Source: Bacteroidales bacterium UBA6428
GTDB taxonomy: Bacteria; Bacteroidota; Bacteroidia; Bacteroidales; UBA932
Assembly (NCBI GenBank): GCA_002437305.1
Contig: DJOW01000078.1
Span: 1-43,192, forward strand
Direction: 5' to 3'
Length of the DNA stretch: 43,192 bases
Within the stretch, counting starts at the first letter, position 1. Every line of letters begins with the position of its first letter. The notes under the pieces were generated by a model. That model saw only the letters and a list, made by a program, of their open reading frames with translations. It was not told the DNA's origin and did no database searches. Positions 1 through 8,946 of the stretch are shown one piece after another. A program made the position numbers and the translations under genes.

Positions 1-129
1 TATGCAATAGATAAATACCTATGTATCAATATTTTGAACAACTCTTTATGAGCAAAATCTTATTAAATTATCTCGCCCTCACTGAACCCGTAAATGGGCG
101 AAAACAGTGACTATAAATATTCAATTAAC

Positions 130-363
130 TTAACACCCTAAATTCAGAATCGCAGGCCTGTCCGAAACGAGAAAAGGAATGAACTCGGAGACCTCACGTC
201 CATAGCCATTTCTAGCCCAAAGAAGAAGCGGATGCCCATACCTTTCATAAGACCCGCAATCATCCACGAATATATCCACCTTCAGCCCTGTCCTGTCAGG
301 CTTTAGCCACATATATTCCATAAGCTCGTCAAGTGACGTAAGTTCACATTTATCTTCTTTCAT
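130..363 (-). CDS. Small hypothetical protein (77 aa)
   Basis: A 77-residue protein that I cannot assign to a named family. It has a plausible globular core with many acidic and aromatic residues (VDIFVDDCGSYERYGHP, then LLLWARNGYGREVSEFIPF), and that composition looks like real protein rather than a shadow frame. I have the impression of similar but longer Bacteroidales hypothetical proteins, so the C-terminus may be truncated here: after ILNLGC all frames close within a few codons. It lies in an AT-rich stretch with no obvious partner gene. The start is the first ATG. Function unknown. Confidence 0.5.
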   Translation of the reverse strand: MKEDKCELTSLDELMEYMWLKPDRTGLKVDIFVDDCGSYERYGHPLLLWARNGYGREVSEFIPFLVSDRPAILNLGC

Positions 364-899
364 AACGTTGCTATTTGTTCCCGAATCATTTCATCTTCTG
401 CATAAATCCCCCACTGATTCTCAACAACTTGCCAAACGCTGCCAGTCTAATTAGGAGGGCAGAATTCACTAATATATTCAATAACACACCGTTGCATTCA
501 ACGGACATTCCAGTGGGAATCTCCATTCCTGCCCGGAAGCCGCACCACAACACCGGTAATACATCTCTAAACAAAAATCCGCAACCAGAATAACGGGATT
601 ATACTCTTTAGGCTTGCGCTTGATCCCATCGGCAGCACTTTCGGCCTCTTTTGATCCTCAAGAGTGTATCAAACACTCTTAGGAAACGTTTTCAGCACTT
701 TTCGCCTCCCGACGGTGCTGCCCAGGGATTACAAACGACATAAAACCATCGAATATAATCTTTGTTATTGGTCAGAAAAACTCTTTAAATTCAAAGAAAA
801 TTTATCTATTTTTGTTTATAGTAAAGGATACCACATTGATTTTCACATATACAATATAGTGATAATCGTTGAATCATTATACACTTTAACCATTTTATT
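364..899. other. Gene-free leader region upstream of the large helicase
   Basis: No convincing coding sequence. Short overlapping frames around 375-593 exist on both strands but lack family resemblance. The stretch contains structured repeats at 631-722 (listed separately), then an AT-rich segment that must carry the helicase promoter. I did not find a clean TTTG / TAnnTTTG pair close to the ATG at 900. Confidence 0.5.
631..722. repeat. Nested inverted and direct repeats upstream of the helicase
   Basis: Three nested structures are visible. An 8-base outer inverted repeat pairs GGCAGCAC (631-638) with GTGCTGCC (715-722). An inner hairpin pairs TCCT plus AAGAGTGT (655-658, 660-667) with ACACTCTT plus AGGA (673-684), with a 5-base loop. 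A near-identical 16-base direct repeat, CAGCACTTTCGGCCTC (633-648) and CAGCACTTTTCGCCTC (693-708), sits inside the outer arms. This could be a mobile-element end, an operator region or a terminator for something lost; the sequence alone does not decide. Confidence 0.4.
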
Positions 900-3800
900 A
901 TGACAATCAAGGAGCAATACTCATCTGTTTTCGTCAATTTAATCGAAGAAAATAAGGCTTCTGTTAACCGTCCAATCTTTGTCATTCTTGGAGATACTGG
1001 ATCAATAGGATTTTCAAAACAAGAAGAATACGTCTTAGATCCTAACACGTTTGGCCTTACATGCGGTCAAGAAGTTTTTGATAAGCAATGGTTCGGTAGA
1101 GTATTTCTGTCGCTGATATCAGCGTCTTCCTACAAGATTGTGTCATATCAGCAATATTCCTATGTCGTTGATTATCTTAATCCAGATTTCTTTAAAGATC
1201 GAGTGATTGTTCTTGTCGATAATCTCAGACAGATTTTTCCAATTGCTGGTAACGACTTCATCGCAGACACGTCTGAAGATGACACACAGAATGTCGTATT
1301 ACCTATCTATCAGGCTGATCAATTCAAAATTGAAAGTCGCTATTATTATTCAGTTAAATCCCCGAATCGCCAAATAGGGCACATAGTTCCTGTCTTTTCT
1401 AAGACAAAGAAATTAAAAAAGAATGTTGCGACTTCTATTGGAGTTAAATTTATAGACCCATATTCCGATCCTACATCGATTGATATATTTATCGATGATA
1501 TCATTCAAAATGATAAGCACAACCAGTCACTTTTCTTAAAATTCTATCCCAAGCAACCTGTGACTCCTGATCAAGAAAATAGAATTCTTGCGCTGAACTG
1601 GTTTATGTCTTTATCCAAAGGAGAATTGATTTATGCCCTAGAGAATTCCATCTCTGAAGATTATTCTCCCTCTACTGATTTGAATAAACTCCTCAAGCGA
1701 TATTGGGGAGATAGAGCGTCTTATCGAAACATCAAAATATACAAGAACCCAAACGTCAACAACGAGATTGTTGAAGTCTCACAAGGACAAGTTGTACAAA
1801 CCCTCATCAATGAGTACGAGAATGTCAGGGCTGGACACGAATACCGTGACGTTTTCTTGACTGCGCCAACCGGTGCTGGAAAGTCCTTGCTCTTCCAACT
1901 CCCTGCATTCTATATTGCTTCGAAAGGAGATGTCACAATTGTCGTATCTCCACTTATCGCCTTGATGAAAGATCAGGTCGCAGCCATCATCTGTCAACGA
2001 GGTTTCACGCATGTCGCATATATCAATAGCGAAGTCAGTTTATTAGACCGTGACCACATTATTGAGAAGTGTAAGAGTGGCCAGATTGACATTTTATACA
2101 TGGCGCCAGAACTTCTTATGTCTTATGACGTGAGATATTTCATCGGGGACAGGAATATAGGATTGATGGTTATCGATGAGGCTCATCTTATTACAACGTG
2201 GGGACGTGATTTCAGAGTTGACTATTGGTATATTGGGAATCATATCAATAAAATCAGAAAATATTCTGGCCAAAAATTCCCGATGATTGCAGTAACAGCA
2301 ACAGCAGTTTATGGTGGAGATAAAAACGATATGGTATTTGATACCATAGATAGTTTGATGATGCACACGCCTCATCTCTTTATCGGTATGGTGAAACGAA
2401 ATGACATAGAATTCATTATCAATAATTACGATAGTGAAACCAGAGGATTCGACACCGCAAAAATTAAGCAGACAACAGAGTTTATTCACAATGTCAATAA
2501 CCTTGGATTCAAAACGCTGGTTTACGCACCCTACACTGACCAGGTAAGAAAGATTACTGATGCTGTAAACGATGTCGAGGAAATAGCAGTCAAATACTAT
2601 GGTGGTCAAATGGATTCGCTTAGCAAAGAGCAGGCGGAAAAGGCATTCAGAGGAAATGAGAAGAAAGTGATGGTATGCACAAAAGCATTTGGTATGGGCG
2701 TTGACATTCCTGACATCCAAGTTGTATATCATCACGCACCTTCCGGTTTGTTACCAGATTATGTTCAAGAAATAGGAAGAGCCGCCAGGGGCAATGACAT
2801 GACCGGATACGCTGTCTTGAATTATTCTCCACGTGATCAGAAGTACAGCAAGCAGTTATATGGGATGTCCTCCTTGAAATTATTCCAACTTAAGGCAGTC
2901 CTCAAAAAAGTTTATGACACATATAGAAATAACGGGCATAAGAGAAATATGCTTCTCTCTGTTGACGATTTTGCTTTTGCTTTCAATGATATGGATGACA
3001 TGGGAACAAAGGTTAAAACCGCGCTTATGATGATAGAGAAGGACTACCTTGCAAAGGATCGGTACAATGTTCTTCTTGCCAGACCCAAACAATTATTTAC
3101 CAAGGTCTTTGCATCAGTTTCACATTCTGGATATTCCAAACTGATGAAGCTGTATCCTAAATCTATAATGAAGCTGATGGAAAGGCAGACAGGTGATATT
3201 ATTGTGCAAATTGACCTCAATGCCTTATGGACAGACAATTTCAGTGACAAGAGTTTTCCCATCCTAAAAAGGGATTATTACATAGGCAAACTTTTTAATG
3301 GCATTGATGTCTCACCACGAATCAAAGTCAGCTATGTCATAGACAGTATTAATGACGCTAACGAGAAGATCACTAATGCCCTTGATGTAATAAAGGCATT
3401 CCTAATTTCTCAGGAATTCCATTTCTTTGAAAAGGATGATATGGTTGCTGTACTAAAAAAGTATTATGATGATAGGACAGCAAGGCAATTGGCCTCTTTT
3501 GTTCTGGCATCATATTCGGGCAGACAGACTTCATTCTGCGGAGGTATTGAGGAAAATGCCTTCCTGCAAGAAAAACCTACAACTCCTCGTCGGTATAAAG
3601 TGTTTGGCAATCGATATGAAGGAAGTTTCGCTCATATCATAAAACTTCTTACAAAACTATTCGAATCTGGCAATAAGGAACCGTTACGCTTCTTATCTAA
3701 GGAAAATTCTTTGCCCTATGTCCGCATAGGCAATCTCATGGAAATCCTGAATTGTGGCTCTTTTGAGATGCAGGGCGGAGAATCTCCGATGATTTTTATC

Positions 3801-4568
3801 CGACTCAATAATCCGGAAAAAGTTCACTATGACAGTCAGAATCCTAACTATCAGAATATCTTATTCGAGAAAACTCAAGAGAAACATACAGTTAGTACAG
3901 AAATAATGAATCATTTCTTTACAAGGAGTTTCTCGAATAAAGAGCGTTGGAACTTTATTGAAGATTTCTTCCTTGGAGAAAATAACGAAGAACTAATTCG
4001 CAAATATCCGGGACAAGACATAAATCGGATCGATGTAATAGAAGAACTCTCTAAAAAGAAAGTTCACGTAGCCTCAAAGGACATTTCTGCTGGAACCGAT
4101 AATGCAAAAATGCTCTACCCGCCTCGTCCGGGAAAATATACACAGAAAGATCACCTTACTCTTGAAGTGGAAGGTAAAAAAGTGACCCATACTATCAAAG
4201 AATGGATTTTACTGGATCCTACCACTCTCTACGGGGCTGTAAAAAACAAGTTGATCTATGTTGATAATGCATTTGTATATAAGCCATTAATGAACGCTCT
4301 CGAGAAGAATTTTCCCGAATATCACACGAAATTGCTCGGAACAAAAAAAATTATTACTATATCCGGATATAAAGAGCCTGTCATGGCAGAGGTAGTGATC
4401 AGCGAAAATCCAATCAAGTTCTACAAATGGTGGTGTACAAATAGAGCCGAGGTGTATATTCCGCTTGCCGAAAAGATAAAATTATTCGATAGAATAAAAA
4501 ATACCAGTCCTTCAACTCTTCAACAAAAAGACTTGAAGTTTCTTATGGGAGGTAAAAACATATCATAA
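900..4568 (+). CDS. Very large RecQ-like superfamily 2 DNA helicase
   Basis: A 1222-residue protein with a superfamily 2 helicase core in its middle. Visible motifs are Walker A APTGAGKS near residue 322, the DEAH box (VIDEAH) near 426, a motif III-like TATA region near 470, and motif VI QEIGRAARG near 623-631. The spacing and the GRAARG motif resemble RecQ-type helicases, which unwind DNA 3' to 5' with ATP. Bacterial RecQ is about 600 residues; here about 320 unrecognised residues precede the core and about 550 follow it, and the usual four-cysteine RecQ zinc cluster is not apparent. The gene is monocistronic, much more AT-rich than the genes after 6 kb, and converges on a toxin/antitoxin-like pair. 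Base composition and isolation suggest acquisition by transfer, and a phage-defence or mobile-element role is a reasonable guess but only a guess. Confidence 0.8.
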   Translation: MTIKEQYSSVFVNLIEENKASVNRPIFVILGDTGSIGFSKQEEYVLDPNTFGLTCGQEVFDKQWFGRVFLSLISASSYKIVSYQQYSYVVDYLNPDFFKDRVIVLVDNLRQIFPIAGNDFIADTSEDDTQNVVLPIYQADQFKIESRYYYSVKSPNRQIGHIVPVFSKTKKLKKNVATSIGVKFIDPYSDPTSIDIFIDDIIQNDKHNQSLFLKFYPKQPVTPDQENRILALNWFMSLSKGELIYALENSISEDYSPSTDLNKLLKRYWGDRASYRNIKIYKNPNVNNEIVEVSQGQVVQTLINEYENVRAGHEYRDVFLTAPTGAGKSLLFQLPAFYIASKGDVTIVVSPLIALMKDQVAAIICQRGFTHVAYINSEVSLLDRDHIIEKCKSGQIDILYMAPELLMSYDVRYFIGDRNIGLMVIDEAHLITTWGRDFRVDYWYIGNHINKIRKYSGQKFPMIAVTATAVYGGDKNDMVFDTIDSLMMHTPHLFIGMVKRNDIEFIINNYDSETRGFDTAKIKQTTEFIHNVNNLGFKTLVYAPYTDQVRKITDAVNDVEEIAVKYYGGQMDSLSKEQAEKAFRGNEKKVMVCTKAFGMGVDIPDIQVVYHHAPSGLLPDYVQEIGRAARGNDMTGYAVLNYSPRDQKYSKQLYGMSSLKLFQLKAVLKKVYDTYRNNGHKRNMLLSVDDFAFAFNDMDDMGTKVKTALMMIEKDYLAKDRYNVLLARPKQLFTKVFASVSHSGYSKLMKLYPKSIMKLMERQTGDIIVQIDLNALWTDNFSDKSFPILKRDYYIGKLFNGIDVSPRIKVSYVIDSINDANEKITNALDVIKAFLISQEFHFFEKDDMVAVLKKYYDDRTARQLASFVLASYSGRQTSFCGGIEENAFLQEKPTTPRRYKVFGNRYEGSFAHIIKLLTKLFESGNKEPLRFLSKENSLPYVRIGNLMEILNCGSFEMQGGESPMIFIRLNNPEKVHYDSQNPNYQNILFEKTQEKHTVSTEIMNHFFTRSFSNKERWNFIEDFFLGENNEELIRKYPGQDINRIDVIEELSKKKVHVASKDISAGTDNAKMLYPPRPGKYTQKDHLTLEVEGKKVTHTIKEWILLDPTTLYGAVKNKLIYVDNAFVYKPLMNALEKNFPEYHTKLLGTKKIITISGYKEPVMAEVVISENPIKFYKWWCTNRAEVYIPLAEKIKLFDRIKNTSPSTLQQKDLKFLMGGKNIS

Positions 4569-4612
4569 GATTTATGGCGGTTCTGCCTCAAAAGTGTGTC
4601 TGGCTTATCACC

Positions 4613-5623
4613 TTACACCGCCTTAAGTTCAAACGCGTCCGCGAACGGAATCCTGCCGCTGTTTTCGTGGCAGTCGAGCCAGGCTTTTTCCTTGTGGCTG
4701 ACGGCTGAGATCTCACGGGAGGACATTGAGCCGAATCGGGAACATACGGTATCAAGAACGGCAAGCTCATCGGGAGTGAAGAGAGTCTCATCCGGCTTCT
4801 CGGAGGATGTCAGGACATTGCCCTCGAAATCACCGATGAGACGCGGCTCCTGATGGATTTCGTCGAATTGACTATAGACTCTGTCCCAATTTTCCGGGAC
4901 TGGGCCATAGCTGATTGCGCGATATGACAAACCGCTCATCGCCAGACCTCTCTCCCTATAGGAAAGGAAGTCAATGTAGAAAAGTAGTTTGTTCATCTTG
5001 GTACAGAAGGTGTCTCCGCAACGCTGAAGAATATATAACATAATATTCTTCAAGCGCGTTAATGAAAGAGGAGCGAATCCATTCTCCTCGGAACGCGCGC
5101 AACTATAGACACGCTGAATCTCGTAGCGCTCTACAGAATAATTCTCGTCAGCGGAAATCACATCATTGACCTTTGATGTTATTTTCACATATTCTTTATC
5201 CGAAAGAATTTCTTTCGAGCTTTCCACCAAATCCAGAAACACTTTCGGATTCATTATGGAGCGGATCATCTTTCCGTTCGACAGACTCGGAATCTCCTCT
5301 TGCTCATATTTGCGCCATTGGTTCTCTCCGAAGCCTAGAATCAAAGACATCTTCAATGCGGAAATTCCATAACGGGCACGCAGGGCGGTGATTTCGTCAG
5401 TGTATGGTATGCCATACTTGTGGCAATACTGATTCCGCATTTGAGCCAGCCATATTCCGTCGGATTCTGTTGTCGTGAATTGTTCCTTAGTGTCATCGCA
5501 AACATAATATGGGGCCAAGACCCGAAACGTTTCTTTCCGGAAATCAATGTCACGCCACTCCCAATGCAAAGTGACTTTGCCACCCGTCAACGGGCTTTTC
5601 ATATTCTTTGGATCCTGTAGCAT
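4613..5623 (-). CDS. SocA/Panacea-domain antitoxin with HTH domain
   Basis: A 336-residue protein in three parts. The N-terminal segment (about 1-60, with MKSPLTGGKV and the EQFTTTESDGIW stretch) resembles the N-terminal domain of MqsA-like antitoxins, but the usual zinc cysteines are mostly missing. A helix-turn-helix-like region follows (about 80-130, ALRARYGISALKMSLILGFG). The C-terminal part (about 195-336, LTRLKNIMLYIL...KLLFYIDFL...YRAISYGPVP) matches the SocA/Panacea antitoxin domain, known to neutralise many unrelated toxins. Its first ATG overlaps the stop of the upstream gene by one base (TAATG), typical of a toxin-antitoxin operon with translational coupling. A second ATG seven codons in (5602) is an alternative start. 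Likely role: binds the partner toxin and autoregulates the operon. Confidence 0.75.
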   Translation of the reverse strand: MLQDPKNMKSPLTGGKVTLHWEWRDIDFRKETFRVLAPYYVCDDTKEQFTTTESDGIWLAQMRNQYCHKYGIPYTDEITALRARYGISALKMSLILGFGENQWRKYEQEEIPSLSNGKMIRSIMNPKVFLDLVESSKEILSDKEYVKITSKVNDVISADENYSVERYEIQRVYSCARSEENGFAPLSLTRLKNIMLYILQRCGDTFCTKMNKLLFYIDFLSYRERGLAMSGLSYRAISYGPVPENWDRVYSQFDEIHQEPRLIGDFEGNVLTSSEKPDETLFTPDELAVLDTVCSRFGSMSSREISAVSHKEKAWLDCHENSGRIPFADAFELKAV

Positions 5624-5988
5624 TATTTGTCCTCCTTATTCTGTTTAAGTGGATAATTCATTGGATGTTCCGCTTGATGAAATGAGATGCAGATTGTCTT
5701 TAGGTTCGGTTTGCCAAGAGTGATCTTTATGTATGTCTCTATTCCATTCACATCTTTACCGAACACCCACATCTCACCATAGTCATTCAACACGTCACGA
5801 ATAGGACCTTCGGAATAGTGTTCCACCTGAATGGTCCTTATTTCATTAAGCCTTTCAAAACGGGAAATGTTAAGATCCGCAAGGGCCTGCATATTCTTTT
5901 CCCTGCCATCAAGGAATATAATTCCCCATATGTCAAGCTTAACCTTGAATTGGCTTAGGAACTTTTCTACCTCACCACGTGTCGCCAT
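5623..5988 (-). CDS. Putative toxin partner of the Panacea antitoxin
   Basis: A 121-residue protein directly upstream of, and overlapping, the SocA/Panacea antitoxin. Its C-terminal half (WVFGKDVNGIETYIKITLG, then ICISFHQAEHPMNYP) suggests a small beta-rich fold similar to MqsR/RelE-like mRNA-interferase toxins. This is resemblance only; I could not identify catalytic residues. The start at 5988 has a good ribosome-binding site (GGAGA about 7 bases upstream). Toxin-first order with a one-base overlap fits the HigBA/MqsRA arrangement. If correct, it would inhibit growth unless bound by the downstream protein. Confidence 0.6.
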   Translation of the reverse strand: MATRGEVEKFLSQFKVKLDIWGIIFLDGREKNMQALADLNISRFERLNEIRTIQVEHYSEGPIRDVLNDYGEMWVFGKDVNGIETYIKITLGKPNLKTICISFHQAEHPMNYPLKQNKEDK

Positions 5989-6178
5989 AAGTTCTCCATT
6001 CTAGAAATCGGCTCAAAAATACTTAAAAATAGCTGATCCCACAAACAAATTCAACCTTAAAGTCGATTTTCTTACAATCATCTTGATAATTCCGGTATAA
6101 CATGAGTCTCTTGAATCCGGGAAACACAATATGAGTTGACTAACTTTTCTTGATTTTTGGTTGCATTTTTTCTTTTAC

Positions 6179-6622
6179 TCAAGTGTTGCTTTCAAATCCA
6201 ACGCAGTCAAAATTCCCCGATGTCAGGCCAAATTCCTCAAAGCGCTTGGCAGCATCCTCCAGTTTGTCGAAATACGGCATGCCCTTGAAACGTCCGAGCA
6301 TCTTGATCGTGTCACGGAACATCTTCGCCTCATCGACAGACAGAGGCCTGTCGTTTATCGAAAAGCCAGGATCCGCATACCGATAGTAAACACGTCCCCG
6401 CTCCCCTCTCATTTTGACAATCGCATCGGGATATTCTTTCATCAGATTCTTTATGTCATCGAACACCTGACTTCTGCTGACTGTCGCTCCAGGATCATCC
6501 GAAGTCCTGATCGCATCGCCGCATTCCCGGATCAAATCCTCAATGGAGTACCTCTTGCTCTGGTTACTAAAGCAAGCGTCCAGACGATGGTATCTTGCCA
6601 TGGCATTTTTGTTCAGCGGCAT
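6179..6622 (-). pseudogene. Truncated WYL-type transcriptional regulator
   Basis: The 147 residues from the ATG at 6622 match the N-terminal part of Bacteroidales WYL-domain regulators: a winged-HTH region (RYSIEDLIRECGDAIR, then VSRSQVFDDIKNLMKEY) and a linker (LSVDEAKMFRDTIKMLGRF). Full-length members are roughly 300 residues or more and continue into the ligand-binding WYL domain. Here the frame stops after GFESNT, right where the WYL domain would begin, and no continuation is visible downstream. A longer upstream start at 6703 is possible but adds atypical residues. WYL regulators often control DNA-damage or defence loci. The neighbour is a broken sbcC-like gene, so both look like remains of one decaying locus. 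Confidence 0.6.
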
Positions 6623-6708
6623 ATTCTTAAATATTAAGCATATCCATTTATCCAACTTTCGCAAGCAGACAATTGCTTGCTGTAGAAAATATGTCAAACA
6701 CAACCAGA

Positions 6709-8800
6709 TCAGGGAACCACTGTCACCGTGCTGGTGGCGGTGCGCTCGTTCTGGTTGACTTCTATCCGGACGGGGATCTTCTCCTGAAGCTCCTCGATGT
6801 GGCTGATTATGCCGACCTGCCTGCCGGACTTGGTGCTTGCCGGACGGGTGACGTAGCCTTGGTAGGCATCCTCGACCTCAATGACGAACGTTCCCGGCAC
6901 GACTTTCAGGACATACCTGTCGATCAGATCGTTCAGGCGGCTCCACAACAGGAACTCCTTCCTTAGATTGTCGGCAATCTCTTTCAGTCTGCCGACCTTT
7001 TCACGGTTCTCCTCATCCTGCCTTAGAGACTCGGTCAGAAGAGCCACCTCACTGGCAGCATCGGACATGGCCTTGTCATTCATTTTGTACAAGGCTTCCA
7101 AGCGCTCAACCGTGTCACCGTCCGAGAGCGATGGCTTATTCAACTGATGCTCAGCCTCATTTCGCTGATCTGTGGCCAATGCTACCTTAGCTGCGGCCAA
7201 CTCGTCAGAAGCCTTTTTGTGCCTACGTTCTATCTCGGAGATCACCACCTCCGAATATTCAGAAAGAGCCTTCAGCGCCGCCCTGTCATGTTCAGGATGA
7301 TCCTCTAAAAACGCATCGACCTTGGCTGACTCAGTCTTGGCGTGTTCCTCGGCAAGCGCAAGTTTGTGCCTTTCCAGAATCAACGCGCTCTTGACAGACT
7401 CCGCCTCCTTCGACAATTCCGGAATATTCACGGCTTCTCCGGCTTCAAGTCCCTTCCACGACGGCATCATCTCCACTATGACGGCCACAGTCCCTTGCAC
7501 GAAGCCAATCAGCGTCCTCGACTCTTCAATCTTCTTGCCCATGCTCTCCGAAAGATCCACCCTCTTCCGGTATGAACGGGCCGTTTCCTCAAGATCTTTT
7601 ATGAATATCCGAGTGTCCTCACTCCAGTTTTCACCCCAAGGAGAGCCGGCAAGAATCTCCCCGACCGCCTGCTCAGCCGCTAAAACGGTCTTTTTCCTGG
7701 CTGCCACAAGCGCCTCTGTCCTTTCAATCTCGGATTTCTTGGCCTGGACATCCTTTTTCTGCCTTGACGCGCGCTGCCACCGCCTTGTCCACGGCATCTC
7801 TTGCGGTGACACTTGATTTCCGGGCATCTGCGGACTCCTTTTCAAGACGGGCGCAAACCTTCTCTTTTTCAACAAGTTCACACAGACGCAAGCATATTTC
7901 CTGGCTCATCGCCTCAAGCGCCGCCTTGGTGCCGTCATCAACAGTCGCCAGACCGCATTTCTTCACAGCCATATTCACGGATTCCGTCATCCGGTCCACC
8001 TCACGGTCATTCTCGAAGGCGGATTTCTGTTTCCGCAGCTGCTCCGACTCAGCCTTTGTCTCAGCCACAAGGCGGTCGTAACACTCTTTGTCATTACGGT
8101 ATATAATCCGTGCCTCCTCACACGCACTCTCCATAGGTGCGAGACGTTTCCGCAGTTCCAGATCTGTCGGCAACGCTGACTCGATCTCCCTCATGCAGAC
8201 AGGACAGACGTCCCCGACCTGAAGGTTGTTACGGATAGCCTTGACGGTGTCCTCTACCGTCATACTTAGCTTTCTATAGACTTCGTCAGCCAACTCGGAT
8301 TTGATACGGGAAGCATCAACGGCCTTGGCTAGAGAATCTCGTTCAGCGATCTTGCCTTCAAGCGCCTTCTCTTTCTCAGAGATGTCGGCCTCTTCTGTCT
8401 TGCGCCTGGCAATTTGTTGTTCCAGGAGCGAAAGTCGATCCTGAGCCAGCTTGACATCCACTGACTTATCTTTCAGGTCGCCTATCTCCTTGCGTACAGC
8501 AGCGGCATCAGACCCGGCCAAAGCCTCTTCCGCCTTCTTCTGAGTTCCCTCCGCCAACGCACGTCCCCTCACGGCTTCAGATTCAAGGACTTTCGCCTTT
8601 TCCAACACAGGAAGCAACTTCTCTGTCAAATCCGACCTTAGGCGCAAAAGCCCCTCTTCTGATCCACGAATATATTCACGTCCGCTCTCGATGACTCCTA
8701 TGTGCCCCGCGATGGTCTGTTCCTTCTCAAGGACAGGCAGCAAAGGAGCATCCTTTTCCAGCTCAGCTTCACCTGGCTTTGTCCGGTGGAACCGACCATT
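6709..8800 (-). pseudogene. sbcC: Broken SbcC-like SMC-family exonuclease subunit
   Basis: Remnant of a large ATPase of the SbcC/Rad50 type, which with SbcD trims DNA ends and hairpins. The recognisable zinc hook GDVCPVCMREIE sits between long coiled coils, and the C-terminus carries QGYVTRPAST and RQVGIISHIEELQEK, typical of the SbcC end. Three lesions are visible. First, no N-terminal Walker A half: reading upstream of 8743 gives about 35 atypical residues and no ATPase motif. Second, a one-base frameshift at the five-T run 7754-7758, where removing one base rejoins ARVKAEK to DVQAKKSEIE. Third, an internal deletion near 6822-6832 fuses the PAST(K)SG start of the ABC signature to GRQVGIISH, losing the LSGGE signature body, Walker B and D-loop. 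No sbcD is nearby. Confidence 0.75.
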
Positions 8801-8946
8801 CTCCCGGTGGAATGTGATTTGGAGGCACTTTGTCCGAAGTGAGGTGTTACATAGGACAAAACATTTATTTGTGCGACAGCTGAATTGTTTTCTTTACGCA
8901 ACGGATGATATTCGAGGAAAATTACTATTTTTGGAGGTGTGATTCT

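Noticed and set aside
386..574. 62-codon minus-strand frame upstream of the 77-residue protein
   Set aside because: Its composition is unconvincing and an overlapping plus-strand frame of similar length exists.
8724..8743. TTG at 8743 as a real start of the sbcC-like gene
   Set aside because: It lies inside the coiled coil, and the homologous frame continues upstream; the gene is truncated rather than starting there.
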